Assembly: GCA_033782935.1 (NCBI GenBank)
Contig: JAWQEG010002462.1
Coordinates: forward strand, 97,001 to 161,000
DNA from: Petrolisthes cinctipes
Taxonomy: Eukaryota > Arthropoda > Malacostraca > Decapoda > Porcellanidae
Length of the DNA: 64,000 bases
Direction of reading: 5' to 3'
How positions within the stretch are numbered: position 1 is the first letter of the stretch; each line of letters opens with the position of its first letter. Both the position numbers and the translations under genes were made by a program. Under the pieces are notes generated by a model that saw only the letters and a program-made list of their open reading frames with translations, had not been told where the DNA came from and did no database searches. This document shows, one piece after another, positions 22,040 to 32,301 of the stretch.

Positions 22040-22545
22040 ACAAGGGGGACAAGCTTGAGGGGGGTTTGGGGGGTGCGGGAGTAGGGGGACAGGCTCTTGG
22101 GGGGGGAGGGTTAGGGGGGTGCGGGAATAGGGGGACAAGCTTAGGGGGGTGCGGGAGTAGAGGACAGGCTTGGGGGGGAGTAGGGGGACAGGCTTGGAAG
22201 GGGTTTGGGGTGTGTGGGAATAGGGGACAGGCTTTCTACCCCCCCCAAGCCTGTCCCCCTATTCCCGCACCCCCCCCCAAAGCCTATCCCCCTATTCTCG
22301 CAACCCCCAACCCCCTCCCCCCCCTCCAAAGCCTATCCCCCTATTCTCGCAACCCCCAACCCCCCCCCCCCTCCAAAGCCTATCCCCCTATTCTCGCAGC
22401 CCCCAACCCCCCCCCCCCCCTCCAAAGCCTATCCCCCTATTCTCGCAACCCCCAACCCCCCCGCTCCAAAGCCTATCCCCCTATTCTCGCAACCCCCAAC
22501 CCCCCCCTCCAAAGCATATCCCCCTATTCCCACACACCTCCTTAA
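22040..22545. repeat. G/C-rich ~45-50-bp minisatellite with strand switch
   Basis: Up to about 22230 the plus strand is G-rich (GGGTGCGGGAATAGGGGGACA units). From about 22238 to 22530 the same unit runs in the opposite sense (TATCCCCCTATTCTCGCA, AACCCCC). The switch point is an inverted repeat (GGGGACAGGCTTTCTACC / CCCCAAGCCTGTCCCC). A direct repeat, TAACCTGTGTGAATTTAACA, brackets the block at about 22022-22041 and 22547-22566. Long open frames here are artefacts. Confidence 0.9.
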
Positions 22546-22676
22546 TTAACCTGTGTGAATTTAACATATGGTGAAAAGATAGGGTCGGAAAAAAAATGGA
22601 GTTGGAGTAATTATTTTAACCCATATAAATTTTAAAGGTTAATAAAACAGACTTACTGATATCAGATAAGTTGAAT

Positions 22677-23345
22677 TAAGGGGGTGCAGGAATAGGGGGA
22701 CAGGCTTGGGGGGGCTTAGGGGGGTGCGGGAGTAGAGGACGGGCTTAGTGGGGGGGTTTGGTTGGTGCGGGAGTATGGGGACAGACTGGGGGGGGTTTTG
22801 GGGGGTGCGGGAGTAGAGGACAGGCTTGGGGGGGTTTAGGGGGATGCTGGAGTAGGGGGACAGGCTTGTGGGGGTTTTGGGGGGTGCGGGAGTAGGAGGA
22901 CAGGCTTGGGGGGGTTTTGGGGGGTGCGGGAGTATGGGGGGGGTTTTTGGGGGGGTTAGGGGGGCGCGGAAGTAGAGGACAGGCTTGGGGGGGGGGTTTG
23001 GTTGGTGCGGGAGTATGGGGACAGGCTGGGGGGGGGGTTTTGGGGGGTGCGGGAGTAAAGGACAGGCTTGGGGGGTTTGGGGGGTGCGGGAATAGGGAGA
23101 CAGGCTTGGGTGGGGGTCTTGTGGGGTGCGGGAGTAGAGAACAGGCTTGGGGGGGGTGGTTTGGTTGGTGCGGGAGTAGGGGGATAAGCTTGGGTTTTTT
23201 TTGGGGGGGTGCGGGAATAGGGGGACAGGCTTAGGGGGGTGTGGGAGTAGGGGGACAGGCTTGGGAGGGGTTTGGTTGGTGCGGGAGTATGGGGACAGGC
23301 TTGGGGGGGGTTAGGGGGGTGCAGGAATAGGGGACAGGCTTTCTA
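22677..23345. repeat. G-rich minisatellite, second block
   Basis: About fourteen units of the same 40-50 bp motif (GGGGTGCGGGAGTAG, GGACAGGCTTGGGGGGG) all run G-rich on the plus strand. They end with TTTCTACCCACCCC, the same motif as the strand-switch point in the first block. Runs of four or more G are dense enough for G-quadruplex folding. Confidence 0.9.
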
Positions 23346-23653
23346 CCCACCCCAAATTTAAAGGTTAACAAAACAGTACTGTAATCTGTAGACTTATTTG
23401 ATTCTGTTAGGATGGAGTATTACATAAATATTTTCCTTGGCCCCAGACTGAAATATTGGCTTCAGGTTTTCAGACAACAATTAAGGTAAGTATATAATGA
23501 ATTAAAGTCAATCCTAATTTTTTTTAGACTTTCTCAAGCTACGAACGAAAGCAGGAAACTATTGATTCTAAAATACGTGACTTCTCCTCATAGTAAAAGT
23601 TAAAAGTTATAATGGTCTCATGTACTGTACTGATGATGACAATACGGTATGTA
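23346..23653. other. no recognisable feature
   Basis: AT-rich. AAATTTAAAGGTTAACAAAACAG at its start repeats the sequence between the two minisatellite blocks (near 22628-22650). Otherwise nothing was recognised. Confidence 0.4.
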
Positions 23654-23806
23654 CAGCCACAATCAAATATCCACCAACACTTTCCTTCCATCTTAGTAAA
23701 TATCTTGGTAATAAAGAACAACACGTGTATGATTTTGCAGCACCTCATAATAATAATAAATATCTTGGTAATAAAGAACAACATGTGTTTAATTTTACTG
23801 CACCTC

Positions 23807-23837
<31 letters not shown>

Positions 23838-23840
23838 TCT

Positions 23841-25371
23841 ATCTATCTATCTATAGCTCTGACGCCTCGCTCCCTCCGGGAACTCCCCCCAAGGGGGTGG
23901 CCACGGCAGAAGTGTCTCCAGTTCTCCCTGTTCCAACACTCCCTCCTTACTTGGTCCATCCCTACTCTACCCCTCACCTTTCTCTCCTTTACATACTCTT
24001 CCACTCTGTTCTGCCATCTGACCGGAGGTCTGCCTCTCACACCAGGTCCTACAACTTCACTTCCATACACCATCTTTACAAACTCCTCGCCTTGCATTCT
24101 CTCTACATGTCCAAACCATCTCAATGTATCACGTTTCACTCTCTCAACCACTCCACACTCAATGCCAATTGCCTTCTCACTCATACCACATCTCTCATAC
24201 ACACTCTCATTACTTTCTCCATCCCATCTAGTAAGTCCACATGCTCCTCTCAAGTAACTCATTTCCACAGCACCTATTCTAGACTGATGCGCCCTACTCC
24301 ATGTCCATGTCTCCGACGCATATGTCAGTGTTGGCAGGATTATACTATTTCGTAGTCCCCTTTTCACTTCCATACTCACACTTCTACCCTTCATAATCCT
24401 TCCCAGTGATCCTATGACCTGTCTACCCTTCACTGCTCTCTCCCTAATTTCTCCTTCCATACTTCCATGTTTACACATAACTGTACCCAGGTACTTAAAC
24501 TCCTTCACTTCCTCCATCCTCTCGCCCCTCAGAGTTATCTCACACTTCGTCCCAGTTGGTACAGCCACTCTGTAAGGTGTAGCAAAGTCAATCACTTCAG
24601 TTTCTGCTCTTTCAAATACCATCACTTTACTTTTATCTACATTCACCTTCAATTTCCTTCGTTTACACACAGACTGAAATTCGTCCACCACTCTCTGTAA
24701 ATTCCTTTCATTCTCAGCCATCAGCACAGTGTCATCCGCAAACAAACTTGCCACCAGGGACCAATTTGCTTCATTCAGCCTCAACTTCACCCCCAGACCA
24801 TTCACTTTGGCTTTCACCTCTCTCATACAACCATCCATATATATATTGAACAACCATGGTGACATAACACACCCCTGTCTCAGCCCTACACTAATATTAA
24901 AACTCTCACTTAGATCACCCTCTACCCGTACACATGCTTTTGCATCTGCATAAAAAGCCTCAATACCTTTCAGCAAAGGCCCCCCAACACCATAAATTCT
25001 CAACACCTCTGTCATAGCTTTCCTATCAACTCTATCGTATGCCTTCTCCAAATCCATGAAGGCAGCATACAACTTCTTAACCTTCCCAATATATTTCTCA
25101 ACTATTGATTTTAATGCAAATATTTGGTCCACACATCCTCTACCCTTTTTGAACCCTCCCTGCTCCTCACTAACTTTATTCCCTGTTACTTCAACCAGTC
25201 TTTCAGTAAGAACCTTCCAGTAAACCTTCCCCGGTACACTAAGAAGACTTATTCCCCTATAGCTACCACACTCATCCTTACTGCCCTTCCCCTTATACAA
25301 AGGTACAATTATGGCTCTCCTCCAATCCTCTGGCACCTCTCCCTGCCTCCACGCCAATGTACATATAAGCC
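23841..25371 (-). mobile_element. LINE-A copy A1, 10-bp target duplication
   Basis: ATAAATATCT is present at 23831-23840 and 25372-25381, inside the S2 tandem array. The 3' tail is (AGAT)n. The 5' end is truncated upstream of RT motif 0. It is the best preserved LINE-A copy and serves as the uninterrupted reference for the insertions in A2 and A3. Confidence 0.9.
23843..25357 (-). CDS. LINE-A reverse transcriptase, open but 5'-truncated
   Basis: An open frame of about 504 codons. RT motifs in order: WRRAIIVPLYKGKGSKDECGSYRGIS (about residues 12-37), YAAFMDLEKAYDRVD with catalytic Asp (motif A), VGLRQGCVMSPWLFNIYMD (motif B), SLFADDTVLMAE with FADD (motif C), then LKVNVDKSKVMVF. The C-terminal part has RWFGHVERM, VRGRPPVRWQNRVEEYVKE and ECWNRENWRHFCRGHPLGG. 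The N-terminal endonuclease is absent through 5' truncation, so the first Met is only a convenient start and the protein could not retrotranspose alone. I do not commit to a LINE clade. Confidence 0.85.
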   Translation of the reverse strand: MAWRQGEVPEDWRRAIIVPLYKGKGSKDECGSYRGISLLSVPGKVYWKVLTERLVEVTGNKVSEEQGGFKKGRGCVDQIFALKSIVEKYIGKVKKLYAAFMDLEKAYDRVDRKAMTEVLRIYGVGGPLLKGIEAFYADAKACVRVEGDLSESFNISVGLRQGCVMSPWLFNIYMDGCMREVKAKVNGLGVKLRLNEANWSLVASLFADDTVLMAENERNLQRVVDEFQSVCKRRKLKVNVDKSKVMVFERAETEVIDFATPYRVAVPTGTKCEITLRGERMEEVKEFKYLGTVMCKHGSMEGEIRERAVKGRQVIGSLGRIMKGRSVSMEVKRGLRNSIILPTLTYASETWTWSRAHQSRIGAVEMSYLRGACGLTRWDGESNESVYERCGMSEKAIGIECGVVERVKRDTLRWFGHVERMQGEEFVKMVYGSEVVGPGVRGRPPVRWQNRVEEYVKERKVRGRVGMDQVRRECWNRENWRHFCRGHPLGGSSRRERGVRAIDR

Positions 25372-25673
25372 ATAAATATCTTGGTAATAAAGAACATGTG
25401 TTTAATTTTGCTGCACCTCATAATAATAATAATAATAAATATCTTGGTAATAAAGAACAACACGTGTATGATTTTGCAGCACCTCATAATAATAATAATA
25501 ATAAATATCTTGGTAATGAAGAACAACACGTGTATGATTTTGCAGCACCTTATAATAATAATTGAGGGGGTTGAGTTGACGTAAGGTGTAGTTGTATGAT
25601 TATATTTTGATATGATGCCGATTTATTTGCACGATGGAAGGAAAGTGTCGGGGTATATTTGATTGTGGCTGTA

Positions 25674-25977
25674 CAGTATATAAGCCTACAGTACTCTTTA
25701 GGTCATTGTTATGTAATTTTAAGTATATATGGTCTATAAAATCTGAATGGCTGTTCTTTTCATCAAATATTACATCAGAATACTATTGACAAATAATATT
25801 GTAGATAACAGAAACAGGTTATAATTACTCATTTTAAATATTATGCATGAATGTTATTAAAGTATGGATGTTTTAGCAATTAGGTCGATCTTTAAATCTG
25901 TCGTAAATATTAGGTTGTGGATAATTTATTATGTAATTTGCCTATAATGCATATACCAAGCAAGGTTTAATTTATTC
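25674..25977. other. no recognisable feature
   Basis: AT-rich, non-coding sequence right of S2. Confidence 0.4.
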
Positions 25978-26160
25978 TCAAGTACACTCGTGATACGTAA
26001 TTTCTGACCAGAGATGAATGGCACACACACACACACATACCCTGCATTCGAACTCAGCCTCTATAGGTGTACTGGGTGGGGAAATGAACAATACCAGGCG
26101 ATTCGAAGCTTTCTGCTGCTCACACTCTGGTCAGAAATTGTGTATCACGAGTGTACTTTA
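25978..26160. mobile_element. short TIR element (AGTACACTCGTGATAC ends)
   Basis: AGTACACTCGTGATACGTAA then TTTCTGACCAGAG (from about 25979) is inverted at CTCTGGTCAGAAATT then GTGTATCACGAGTGTACT (to 26159). The ~115-bp interior includes (CA)n at 26021-26036. It is a MITE-like, non-coding element. No clear target duplication was seen. Confidence 0.75.
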
Positions 26161-26531
26161 GCCACAAGGACTTTATTAGTATTACTGTAGGAGGACGGAC
26201 CACTCTTATACGAGTTTTGGTCGTCGCGGTACAGCAGAGCCACCTAGCGGCTGATAGGAATCACTAACAGCTGCTCCTTGACTTTCACAGGAGCGGTGGG
26301 AGTGTTTTTGCAGTTTTTGGTTGGTTATGATTGATTTTTTTTACTGGAACCAGCACCTTTAAATGGAATAATTAAGTACTTATCATTATTCCGCTTTTCA
26401 AAAATACTGAAACGCGAATATTTACATAATTAAAGTAGCAACTTAAGCTACCAAGTACAGATTGAATTGATTGTCATAGTTATACCTAAAGTATACTGTA
26501 AGTAAACTGTATAAGGTGGTAATACTGTATA

Positions 26532-26574
26532 CGATGGAAGGAAAGTGTCGGTGGATATTTGATTGTGGCTGTAC
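26532..26574. mobile_element. MITE family S, solo right TIR (S3)
   Basis: CGATGGAAGGAAAGTGTCGG continuing TGGATATTTGATTGTGGCTG then TA is the right terminal repeat of S1/S2 with no partner nearby, so it is a remnant. Confidence 0.75.
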
Positions 26575-27655
26575 AATATGTTTTTTTTAAACAATATATT
26601 AGGGTTTTGTCGTAAATATTATCGTAATTCATTATGTAGTTTGACCAAAATGAATATAATTATTTATTCTATAGCCATATAATTAGCACCAAAGGTCGTG
26701 TGCGTTACTAATAAAGAAAATCAGTCTTAAATATGAATGAGGATCGATAAAGGGAAGCAGACGGGAACTAAAGTGATGATTCCCCACGGCCGCTAGAGGC
26801 GCCACCGTCACAGCCAGCCACAACGATGACACCAAAATAAACACAGAGTAATCTATCCTTCTCTCAGGACCAAAATAAACCCAGAGTGATCTATCCTTCT
26901 CCCTGGACTAATAAAATCCTCGGCAAGTCACTCAATCAGTGTTGCCAGGTGCTGGAAAACTTATCTGTTTTTAGATAGTTTTGAAGTCCACACAAGGAAA
27001 TTATATAAAGATAATAATATTAAAAGATTGTTTAAGAGTAATCAGGGTAATTTCTTCCAGATGATGAAACACCAAAATGACCGTCAATGTTCAAGAGTAA
27101 ACAGAGAATTATTGAGGTAAAAAGGGAAATTCTGATGTTGAAGTTGTGGGTATAATGCCAAATAGATCTGGCAACACTGGCGTACTGACAGTGAAGCAGT
27201 ATTGCCAAGTATGGACAATTAGAAGTACCAATTGGGATATTATATTGTTTAGGAGTAAAATTTCTACCAGACGAAATTTCAGGAATAAAATAATGGTAAA
27301 TATAAATAATAATAAAGAATAATGGTAAATATAAACAGGAAAATTATTGAGGTAAAAAAAAAAGGGAAATTCTGATGATATTGAAGTTGAGGGTATGATG
27401 CCAAATAGATCTGGCAACACTGACAGTAAGACCTCCTCTGATCTGGCAACACTGCAGAGAATCCAACACGATAAAAATGTAAGTAAACAAAAAAAAAGTC
27501 AGTCATAGTAAATACGATGATGTGCCGGTACGATGGTGTGCGGCTCTATGGACACACAACAGAGCCATCGTACCGGTACCATGCATCGTATACACTATGG
27601 ATCTTCTTGCATAATGCCTTAATTATTGTTATAAGAGTAAATGTGTGAATTTTTG
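26575..27655. repeat. non-coding region with direct duplications and a hairpin
   Basis: A ~41-bp tandem duplication (CCAAAATAAAC.CAGAGT.ATCTATCCTTCTC) lies at 26832-26908. A longer direct duplication lies at about 27118-27180 and 27355-27420 (GGGAAATTCTGATG ... GCCAAATAGATCTGGCAACACTG), with a related block between. At 27521-27592 an imperfect palindrome (ATGTGCCGGTACGATGG / CCATCGTACCGGTACCAT) is related to the one at 12378-12452. No coding sequence was recognised. Confidence 0.65.
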
Positions 27656-28017
27656 GTAAATATTGAATGAATTACCGTTATTGCGTACGTTTTTTCTACC
27701 TTCATTACCCACTTATTTAGACCATTCTAAGACTATTTTCTTCTATGGCATTTCCTCCGCAAATGCCCGATTTCCAAGATAGGGCATATTCAAATGGGGC
27801 ATTTTGAAATTAGCCTGACCTTACCTGACCTGACCTAACCTAACCTAGACCGCATCAGACTACCGGGACCTAACCTGGGCAAACTACCGTGACCTAACCT
27901 GGGCAAACTACCGGGAAATAATTGTGATAAAGTACAATAAATGACAGGGGTAAAATACTGGGACCCAGCCGGATCTGGCAACACTGCTGCAAAACGGTAA
28001 TTTTTTCAATAGATACC
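27656..28017. mobile_element. MITE family M, inverse copy M4, perfect 8-bp target duplication
   Basis: GAATTTTT occurs at 27648-27655 and 28018-28025. The left end GGTAAATATTGAATGAATTA and the right end CGGTAATTTTTTCAATAGAT then ACC are the family TIRs. The interior runs opposite to M1: GGCATTTCCTCCGCAAATGCC, then CCTGACCTTACCTGACCTGA and CTACCGGGACCTAACCTGGG, then CAGCCGGATCTGGCAACACTG. Confidence 0.92.
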
Positions 28018-28065
28018 GAATTTTTTAGTTCATGGTCATGCTAACTAAGATGGCTACTCGGTGTG

Positions 28066-28317
28066 TTGGTTTGTAAGCTTCCCAACCAACCACACTTGTA
28101 TTAGGCTTCATTATTTTAGGGTTGATTCCATAGTGGTATTGGTTTGTAAGCTTCCTAACCAACCACACGACCCTATACAACGTCCATTTAGGGTCAATTC
28201 CTCAGTGGTATTATTGGTTTGTAAGCTTCCCAACCAACCACACTTGTAAGGCTTCATTATTTTACGGTCAATAAACACAGTGGTATTGGTTTGTAAGCTT
28301 CCCAACAAACCACACAG
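28066..28317. repeat. four-unit ~70-76-bp tandem repeat
   Basis: TTGGTTTGTAAGCTTCCCAA continuing CCAACCACAC recurs at about 28066, 28138, 28212 and 28287. Each unit carries its own short palindrome (TTGGTT ... AACCAA around AAGCTT). Spacer text varies (TTGTATTAGGCTTCATTATT versus GACCCTATACAACG). Non-coding. Confidence 0.85.
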
Positions 28318-28450
28318 ATGCTTACAGATGATCTTCTGGAAGAGGCTCTATTGGTGAGCCTGTACTTTCAGCTCCACTTCATTCCTATTACTCATTTGCC
28401 CTATAGAAGTATTTTTGTTCTTGATTGTCCCAAAACTTATCTAATTGTTT

Positions 28451-28779
28451 GGTATTTATTGGAAGAATTACCGTTTTGTAGCAGTGTTGCCAGATCCGGC
28501 TAGATCCCCGTATTTAGCCCCGGTCATTTCCTGTACTTTACCGCGGTTATTTCCCGGTAGTTTGCCCAGGTTAGGTCCCGGTAGTTTGCTGTGGTCTAGG
28601 TTAGGTCAGGTAAGGTCAGGCTAATTTCAAAATGCCCCATTTGAATATGCCCTATCTTGGAAATAGGGCATTTGTGGAGGAAATGCCATAGAAGAAAATA
28701 GTCTTAGAATGGTCTAAATAAGTGGGTAATGAAGGGAGAAAAACCGTACACAATAACGGTAATTCTTTCAATATTTACC
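28451..28779. mobile_element. MITE family M, copy M5, perfect 8-bp target duplication
   Basis: AATTGTTT occurs at 28443-28450 and 28780-28787. The ends are GGTATTTATTGGAAGAATTA and the inverse of GGTAAATATTGAAAGAATTA. This 329-bp copy lies immediately 3' of the LINE-C2 coding end. Confidence 0.93.
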
Positions 28780-28787
28780 AATTGTTT

Positions 28788-29704
28788 TTCAAATGAAACC
28801 ACTGATTTCTGGTTTATGACCCACTCTGGCAGAGAGTTCCACATATCTATTACTCTGCAGAGAAAAGAGTATTTCCTCAAGTTCATTCGAGATCTTGGTT
28901 TAAATAATTTTCTAGAATTTCCTCGTGTAATACTCTCTTCCCGTTCTTGAAAAACTTTCTCGCTGCATTCCTTGTCATACAGTCCATTGATAAATTTAAA
29001 TGTTTCAATCATGTCGCCTCTCCATCTTCTTTATGACAGTGTTGGTAGATTAAATGTTTTTAGCCTCTCCTCATATGACAAGTTCTTCATATTGGGCAGG
29101 AGTTTAGTTGCTCTTCTTTGGACATTTTCAACTGCCTCAATGTCCTTAAAAAGATAGGGATTCCACACCTGATTTGCGTATTCCAGATGAGGGCGGAGAA
29201 GAGCAATGAAAAGATATTTAAACATTTCTGCATTTAAGCTGGTGAAAGTTCTTCTTATAATGCCAACAATCTTGTTACCTTTGTTTATTTTCTCTGAGAG
29301 ATTTTCTGAAAATTTCAATATGTCGTCAATAATTACTCCAATATCCTTTTCAGCTCTTGACCTTTCTATTACATTTTCAAGATGATACTCTCTCTCTCTC
29401 TCTCTTTCTTCAGATCCACCAATTCTCATTTACCTCGTCTTATCTGAATAAAAACTCAATAACCATTTTTCTGTCCAATGTTTCATATCTTCTAAATCTT
29501 CTTGGAGTTTTATATGGTCATCATCATTTGCCATAGTTCTAAAAATTTTAGTGTCATCAGCATACAAATATATATCACTTTTGTTTCCATCACAACACAA
29601 CTAGGCAGGTCATTGATATAAACAACAAATAGTAATGGTCCCAAGACTGAGCCCTGAGGTACCCCACTGACCACATCACTCCATTCCATAGCCTCTCCAT
29701 TCAC
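28788..29704 (-). pseudogene. LINE-C2 RT second half and C-terminal domain
   Basis: VVSGVPQGSVLGPLLFVVYINDLP (RT motif B) begins at 29704. The catalytic motif IYLYADDTKIF is present at about 29545-29590 but in a different frame, so a frameshift follows motif B. Then come VGIIRRTFTSLNAEMFKYLF, RPHLEYANQVWNPY and RRATKLLPNMKNLSYEERL. The C-terminal block DMIETFKFINGLYD, NLRKYSFLCRVIDMWNSLPEWVI is again in another frame. A short (TC)n run (29389-29408) interrupts it. Confidence 0.8.
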
Positions 29705-29707
29705 TAT

Positions 29708-31297
29708 TCTATGTATCTATCTATAGCTCTGATGCCTCGTTGCCTCCATGAACTCCCCCCAAGGGGGTGGCCACGGCAGAAGTGCCTCCAGTTCTCTCTG
29801 TTCCAACACTCCCTCCTTACTTGTTCAAGCCCTACTCTGCTTCTCACGTTTCTCTCCTTTACATACTCTTCCACTCTGTTCCAACACTCCCTCCTTACTT
29901 GTTCAAGCCCTCCTCTGTCCCTCATGTTTCTCTCCTTTACATACTCTTCCACTCTGTTCTGCCATCTAACCAGAGGTCTGCCTCTCACACCAGGTGCCAC
30001 AACTTCACTTCCATACACCTTTTTTACAAACTCCTCACTTTACATTCTCTCTACAGTGGGATCTCGCATCTAGCGAGTTCTCAACTTGCGAATTCATATC
30101 TGGCGACACCATACAACCTCTACCCATATTCGTTTCTAGCGAACAAAATTCGCATCTGGCGAAATAAATATGTAAGAAAATTAAAAAATAATAATAATAA
30201 ATTCGAGGGCGGCAGATTTACCGCCACGGCGGCTACCTGTATTTTGTTTATCGTGTGACGTCACGTCACCACCCACGCGGCCAGTCGGCCACTCCTAGTC
30301 CTTCCCCAATTTAAAAACTCAGTCTCCGTCTTTGTCGCGCACGTGCGAGACCTCTCTTGACCCGCTCCGACCTTAAGCGTGAGGAGGAGAATGCAGATGA
30401 AAGAATTACAAAATTAATTCAAGCATCAAGAGAGGCGGGAGAGAGTGGTGGTGAGCGGGAGACAAGTGAGGAGGGAGGCTGTGGCACGCTGCACTAGCCT
30501 GTCCCTTCGCCACAGATACCAGCAGTTCGTCACTTCATTCATTACTCACGAGTAAATAGTGAATCCTGTATTTAATTATTTCTTCTTGAATTCATGTTGT
30601 GTATCACTTTGTGTACAACATAATGAAAATTATGCGATATCATAGACAAAAGTATATAAAATATAGATAATAAATTAAAAAAAAAAATTCCCATTTGGCA
30701 GGCGAGAGAGCGTGAACAGTGGTGAGGAGGGCGAGGGTGGTGGTGGTAACATGGACAAGGGAGGAGGGGAGGGGAAGGGAGAGGTTGCTTGAGTGAGGAG
30801 GTGGCTGCCAGTCCGTCCATCCCTCCACCAAATGGACATTCGTCACACTTACACACTTTATCACTCAAATTACAATACCACTCATAATTTTTTCTTTGTT
30901 ATATATTGTGCATCACTTTGTGTTTATTTAAATGGAAATTAAAATGTTATACGCGAAAATAAAGTAAATAAAATGAAGATCGGCAATTTTCACCTCACCT
31001 ATTATAATTTTCCTCATTAGTTTATGTATTCGCATCTAGCGAATTCACATCTAGCGCCGTTTTTTTGGCACCAATTACTCACTAGATGCGAGATCCCACT
31101 GTACATGTCCAAACCATCTCAATGTATTACGTTTCACTCTCTCAACCACTCAATGCCAATTGCCTTCTCACTCATACCACACCTCTCATATACACACTCA
31201 TTACTTTCTCCATCCCACCTAGTAAGTCCACATGTTCCTCTCAAGTAACTCATTTCCACAGCACCTATTCTAGACTGATGAACCCTACTCCATGTAG
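29708..31297 (-). mobile_element. LINE-A copy A3, inserted in LINE-C2 and split by a Tigger-like element
   Basis: The 3' tail TATCTATCTATAG and C-terminal coding (NWRHFCRGHPLGG) begin at 29708. Within it the segment VEEYVKERN..QVRRECWN is tandemly duplicated (~75 bp, 29810-29950). The remaining LINE-A sequence resumes at 31102 and stops at about 31297, so the copy is strongly 5'-truncated. It interrupts LINE-C2 between GNRNQRA and VNGEAMEWSD. Confidence 0.85.
30054..31101. mobile_element. Tigger/pogo-like non-autonomous element P (1,048 bp), TA target
   Basis: The ends CAGTGGGATCTCGCATCTAG and the exact inverse CTAGATGCGAGATCCCACTG are flanked by TA on both sides. Removing the element and one TA restores the LINE-A sequence ATTCTCTCTACATGTCCAAA found intact at 24090-24112 and 10840-10866. 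CAGT-initial TIRs and a TA duplication are typical of pogo/Tigger elements. No transposase domain is visible. A short acidic open stretch at about 30378-30500 (EEENADERITKLIQASREAG) could be a transposase C-terminal remnant. The inner ends repeat CTAGCGA/TCTGGCGA. Confidence 0.9.
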
Positions 31298-32290
31298 GGC
31301 TCTTTGATTTCTATTACCTAAGAATGCCTTAATCCAGTCCAAATAATTGCCTTCTATACCACAGCAGGAGATCTTTTCCAATAACCTTTTATGTGGAACT
31401 CTATCAAAAGCCTTCATAAAATCACAATAAATTACATGTACAGAATTCCCTTGATCTAAAGCCTTCGTCCACTCATCCAACACCTTTATAAGTTGTAATA
31501 CAGTAGATCTCCCTGGTATAAAGGCGTACTGTTTATCACTGAGCAAGTTGTATTTCCTCAAGTGAGCCATCATCTCTCTAATTAGTGTCTCCATACATTT
31601 ACATATAATGTTTGTCAGACTCACAGGTCTATCATTTCCTGGGTCCCTTTTATCACCTTTTTTAAATATTGCTGTGATATTTGCAATCTTCCAATCAGTG
31701 GGCAATTGCTGTGTGCTGAACGAGCATTCAAAGAAAATAACCAGTGGCTCTAAGATCTCCTTCATTATCTCCTTCACTATCCTTGGGTGTATCCCATCTG
31801 GTCCTGGTGATTTATCCTTCTTCATTTTCTGTATTACCTTCTGAATTTTCTCCTTGGTAATGTTAAGACTTTGCAGAGGTGGTACTACCTGCACTCTTCC
31901 CCTTGGAGAGTCTCCATCAGATTCAGTGACAAACACATTGGCAAATTGTCTAGAGAGAACCTTTGCTTTTTCTCTGTCACTTACTGTGGTCTCTGCTTTA
32001 TTGTGGTCTGTATACAATTCTGATATCATGCCTTTGGTGTTAATTTTTGACTGAACATATTTCCAAAAAACCTTCGGGTTTTCTTTTACAAGTGTAGCAA
32101 CTTCCAGTTCCTTGTTCTTCACTGCTTTTCTTGTTTCTCTTCTCACCTGATTGTTAACTGTACTCTCCTATATTCTTTACTGATTTCAGCATACTGACTC
32201 TTCTCCATATAGTTTTCAGAATTTTCAAGTTTGTTCATTTGTTCCCATAATCTTTGCTTCCTCTTTATCTTGTTCCATAGCTTCCTGTTC
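31298..32290 (-). pseudogene. LINE-C2 linker and RT first half
   Basis: It has the CR1-style linker NPKVFWKYVQSKINTK and REKAKVLSRQFANVF. RT follows: KKDKSPGPDGIHPRI, LPTDWKIANITAIFKKGDKRDPGNDRPVSLT, YAFIPGRSTVLQLI and VIYCDFMKAFDRVPHKRLLEK with the motif-A Asp. It ends at GNRNQRA, where LINE-A3 is inserted. The upstream linker (YAEISKEYRR, about 32160-32290) is in a different frame, so one frameshift separates it from the RT frame. Confidence 0.85.
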
Positions 32291-32301
32291 ATTGGCAAGT
32301 T

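Larger units (their letters stand above)
23654..25671. mobile_element. MITE family S, copy S2, internally expanded and split by LINE-A1
   Basis: The left TIR CAGCCACAATCAAATATCCA is matched inverted by the right end (ATATTTGATTGTGGCTG), and TA stands on both outer sides. The single internal unit of S1 (52818-53030) is here tandemly expanded to at least five units of 60-66 bp (TATCTTGGTAATAAAGAACA ... GCACCTCATAAT), with AAT triplet length variation. Two lie left of the LINE and three right of it. LINE-A1 is inserted between them. Confidence 0.88.
28788..32301 (-). mobile_element. CR1-like LINE-C copy C2, interrupted by LINE-A3
   Basis: The minus-strand LINE is read in two blocks. Block 31298-32301 is the linker (LPMNRKLWNK..KRKQRLWEQM) plus the first half of RT. 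Block 28788-29704 is the second half of RT plus the C-terminal domain. The 1.6-kb LINE-A3 with its own Tigger-like insert lies between them. The right end (32301) abuts TIR element E2. Confidence 0.85.

Noticed and set aside
22066..23234. Pro- or Gly-rich open frames of 100-160 codons
   Set aside because: They follow the G/C-rich minisatellite on both strands and have no conserved domain.
23612..24355. 247-codon plus-strand frame
   Set aside because: It crosses the MITE/LINE-A junction and is antisense to the LINE-A C-terminal domain.
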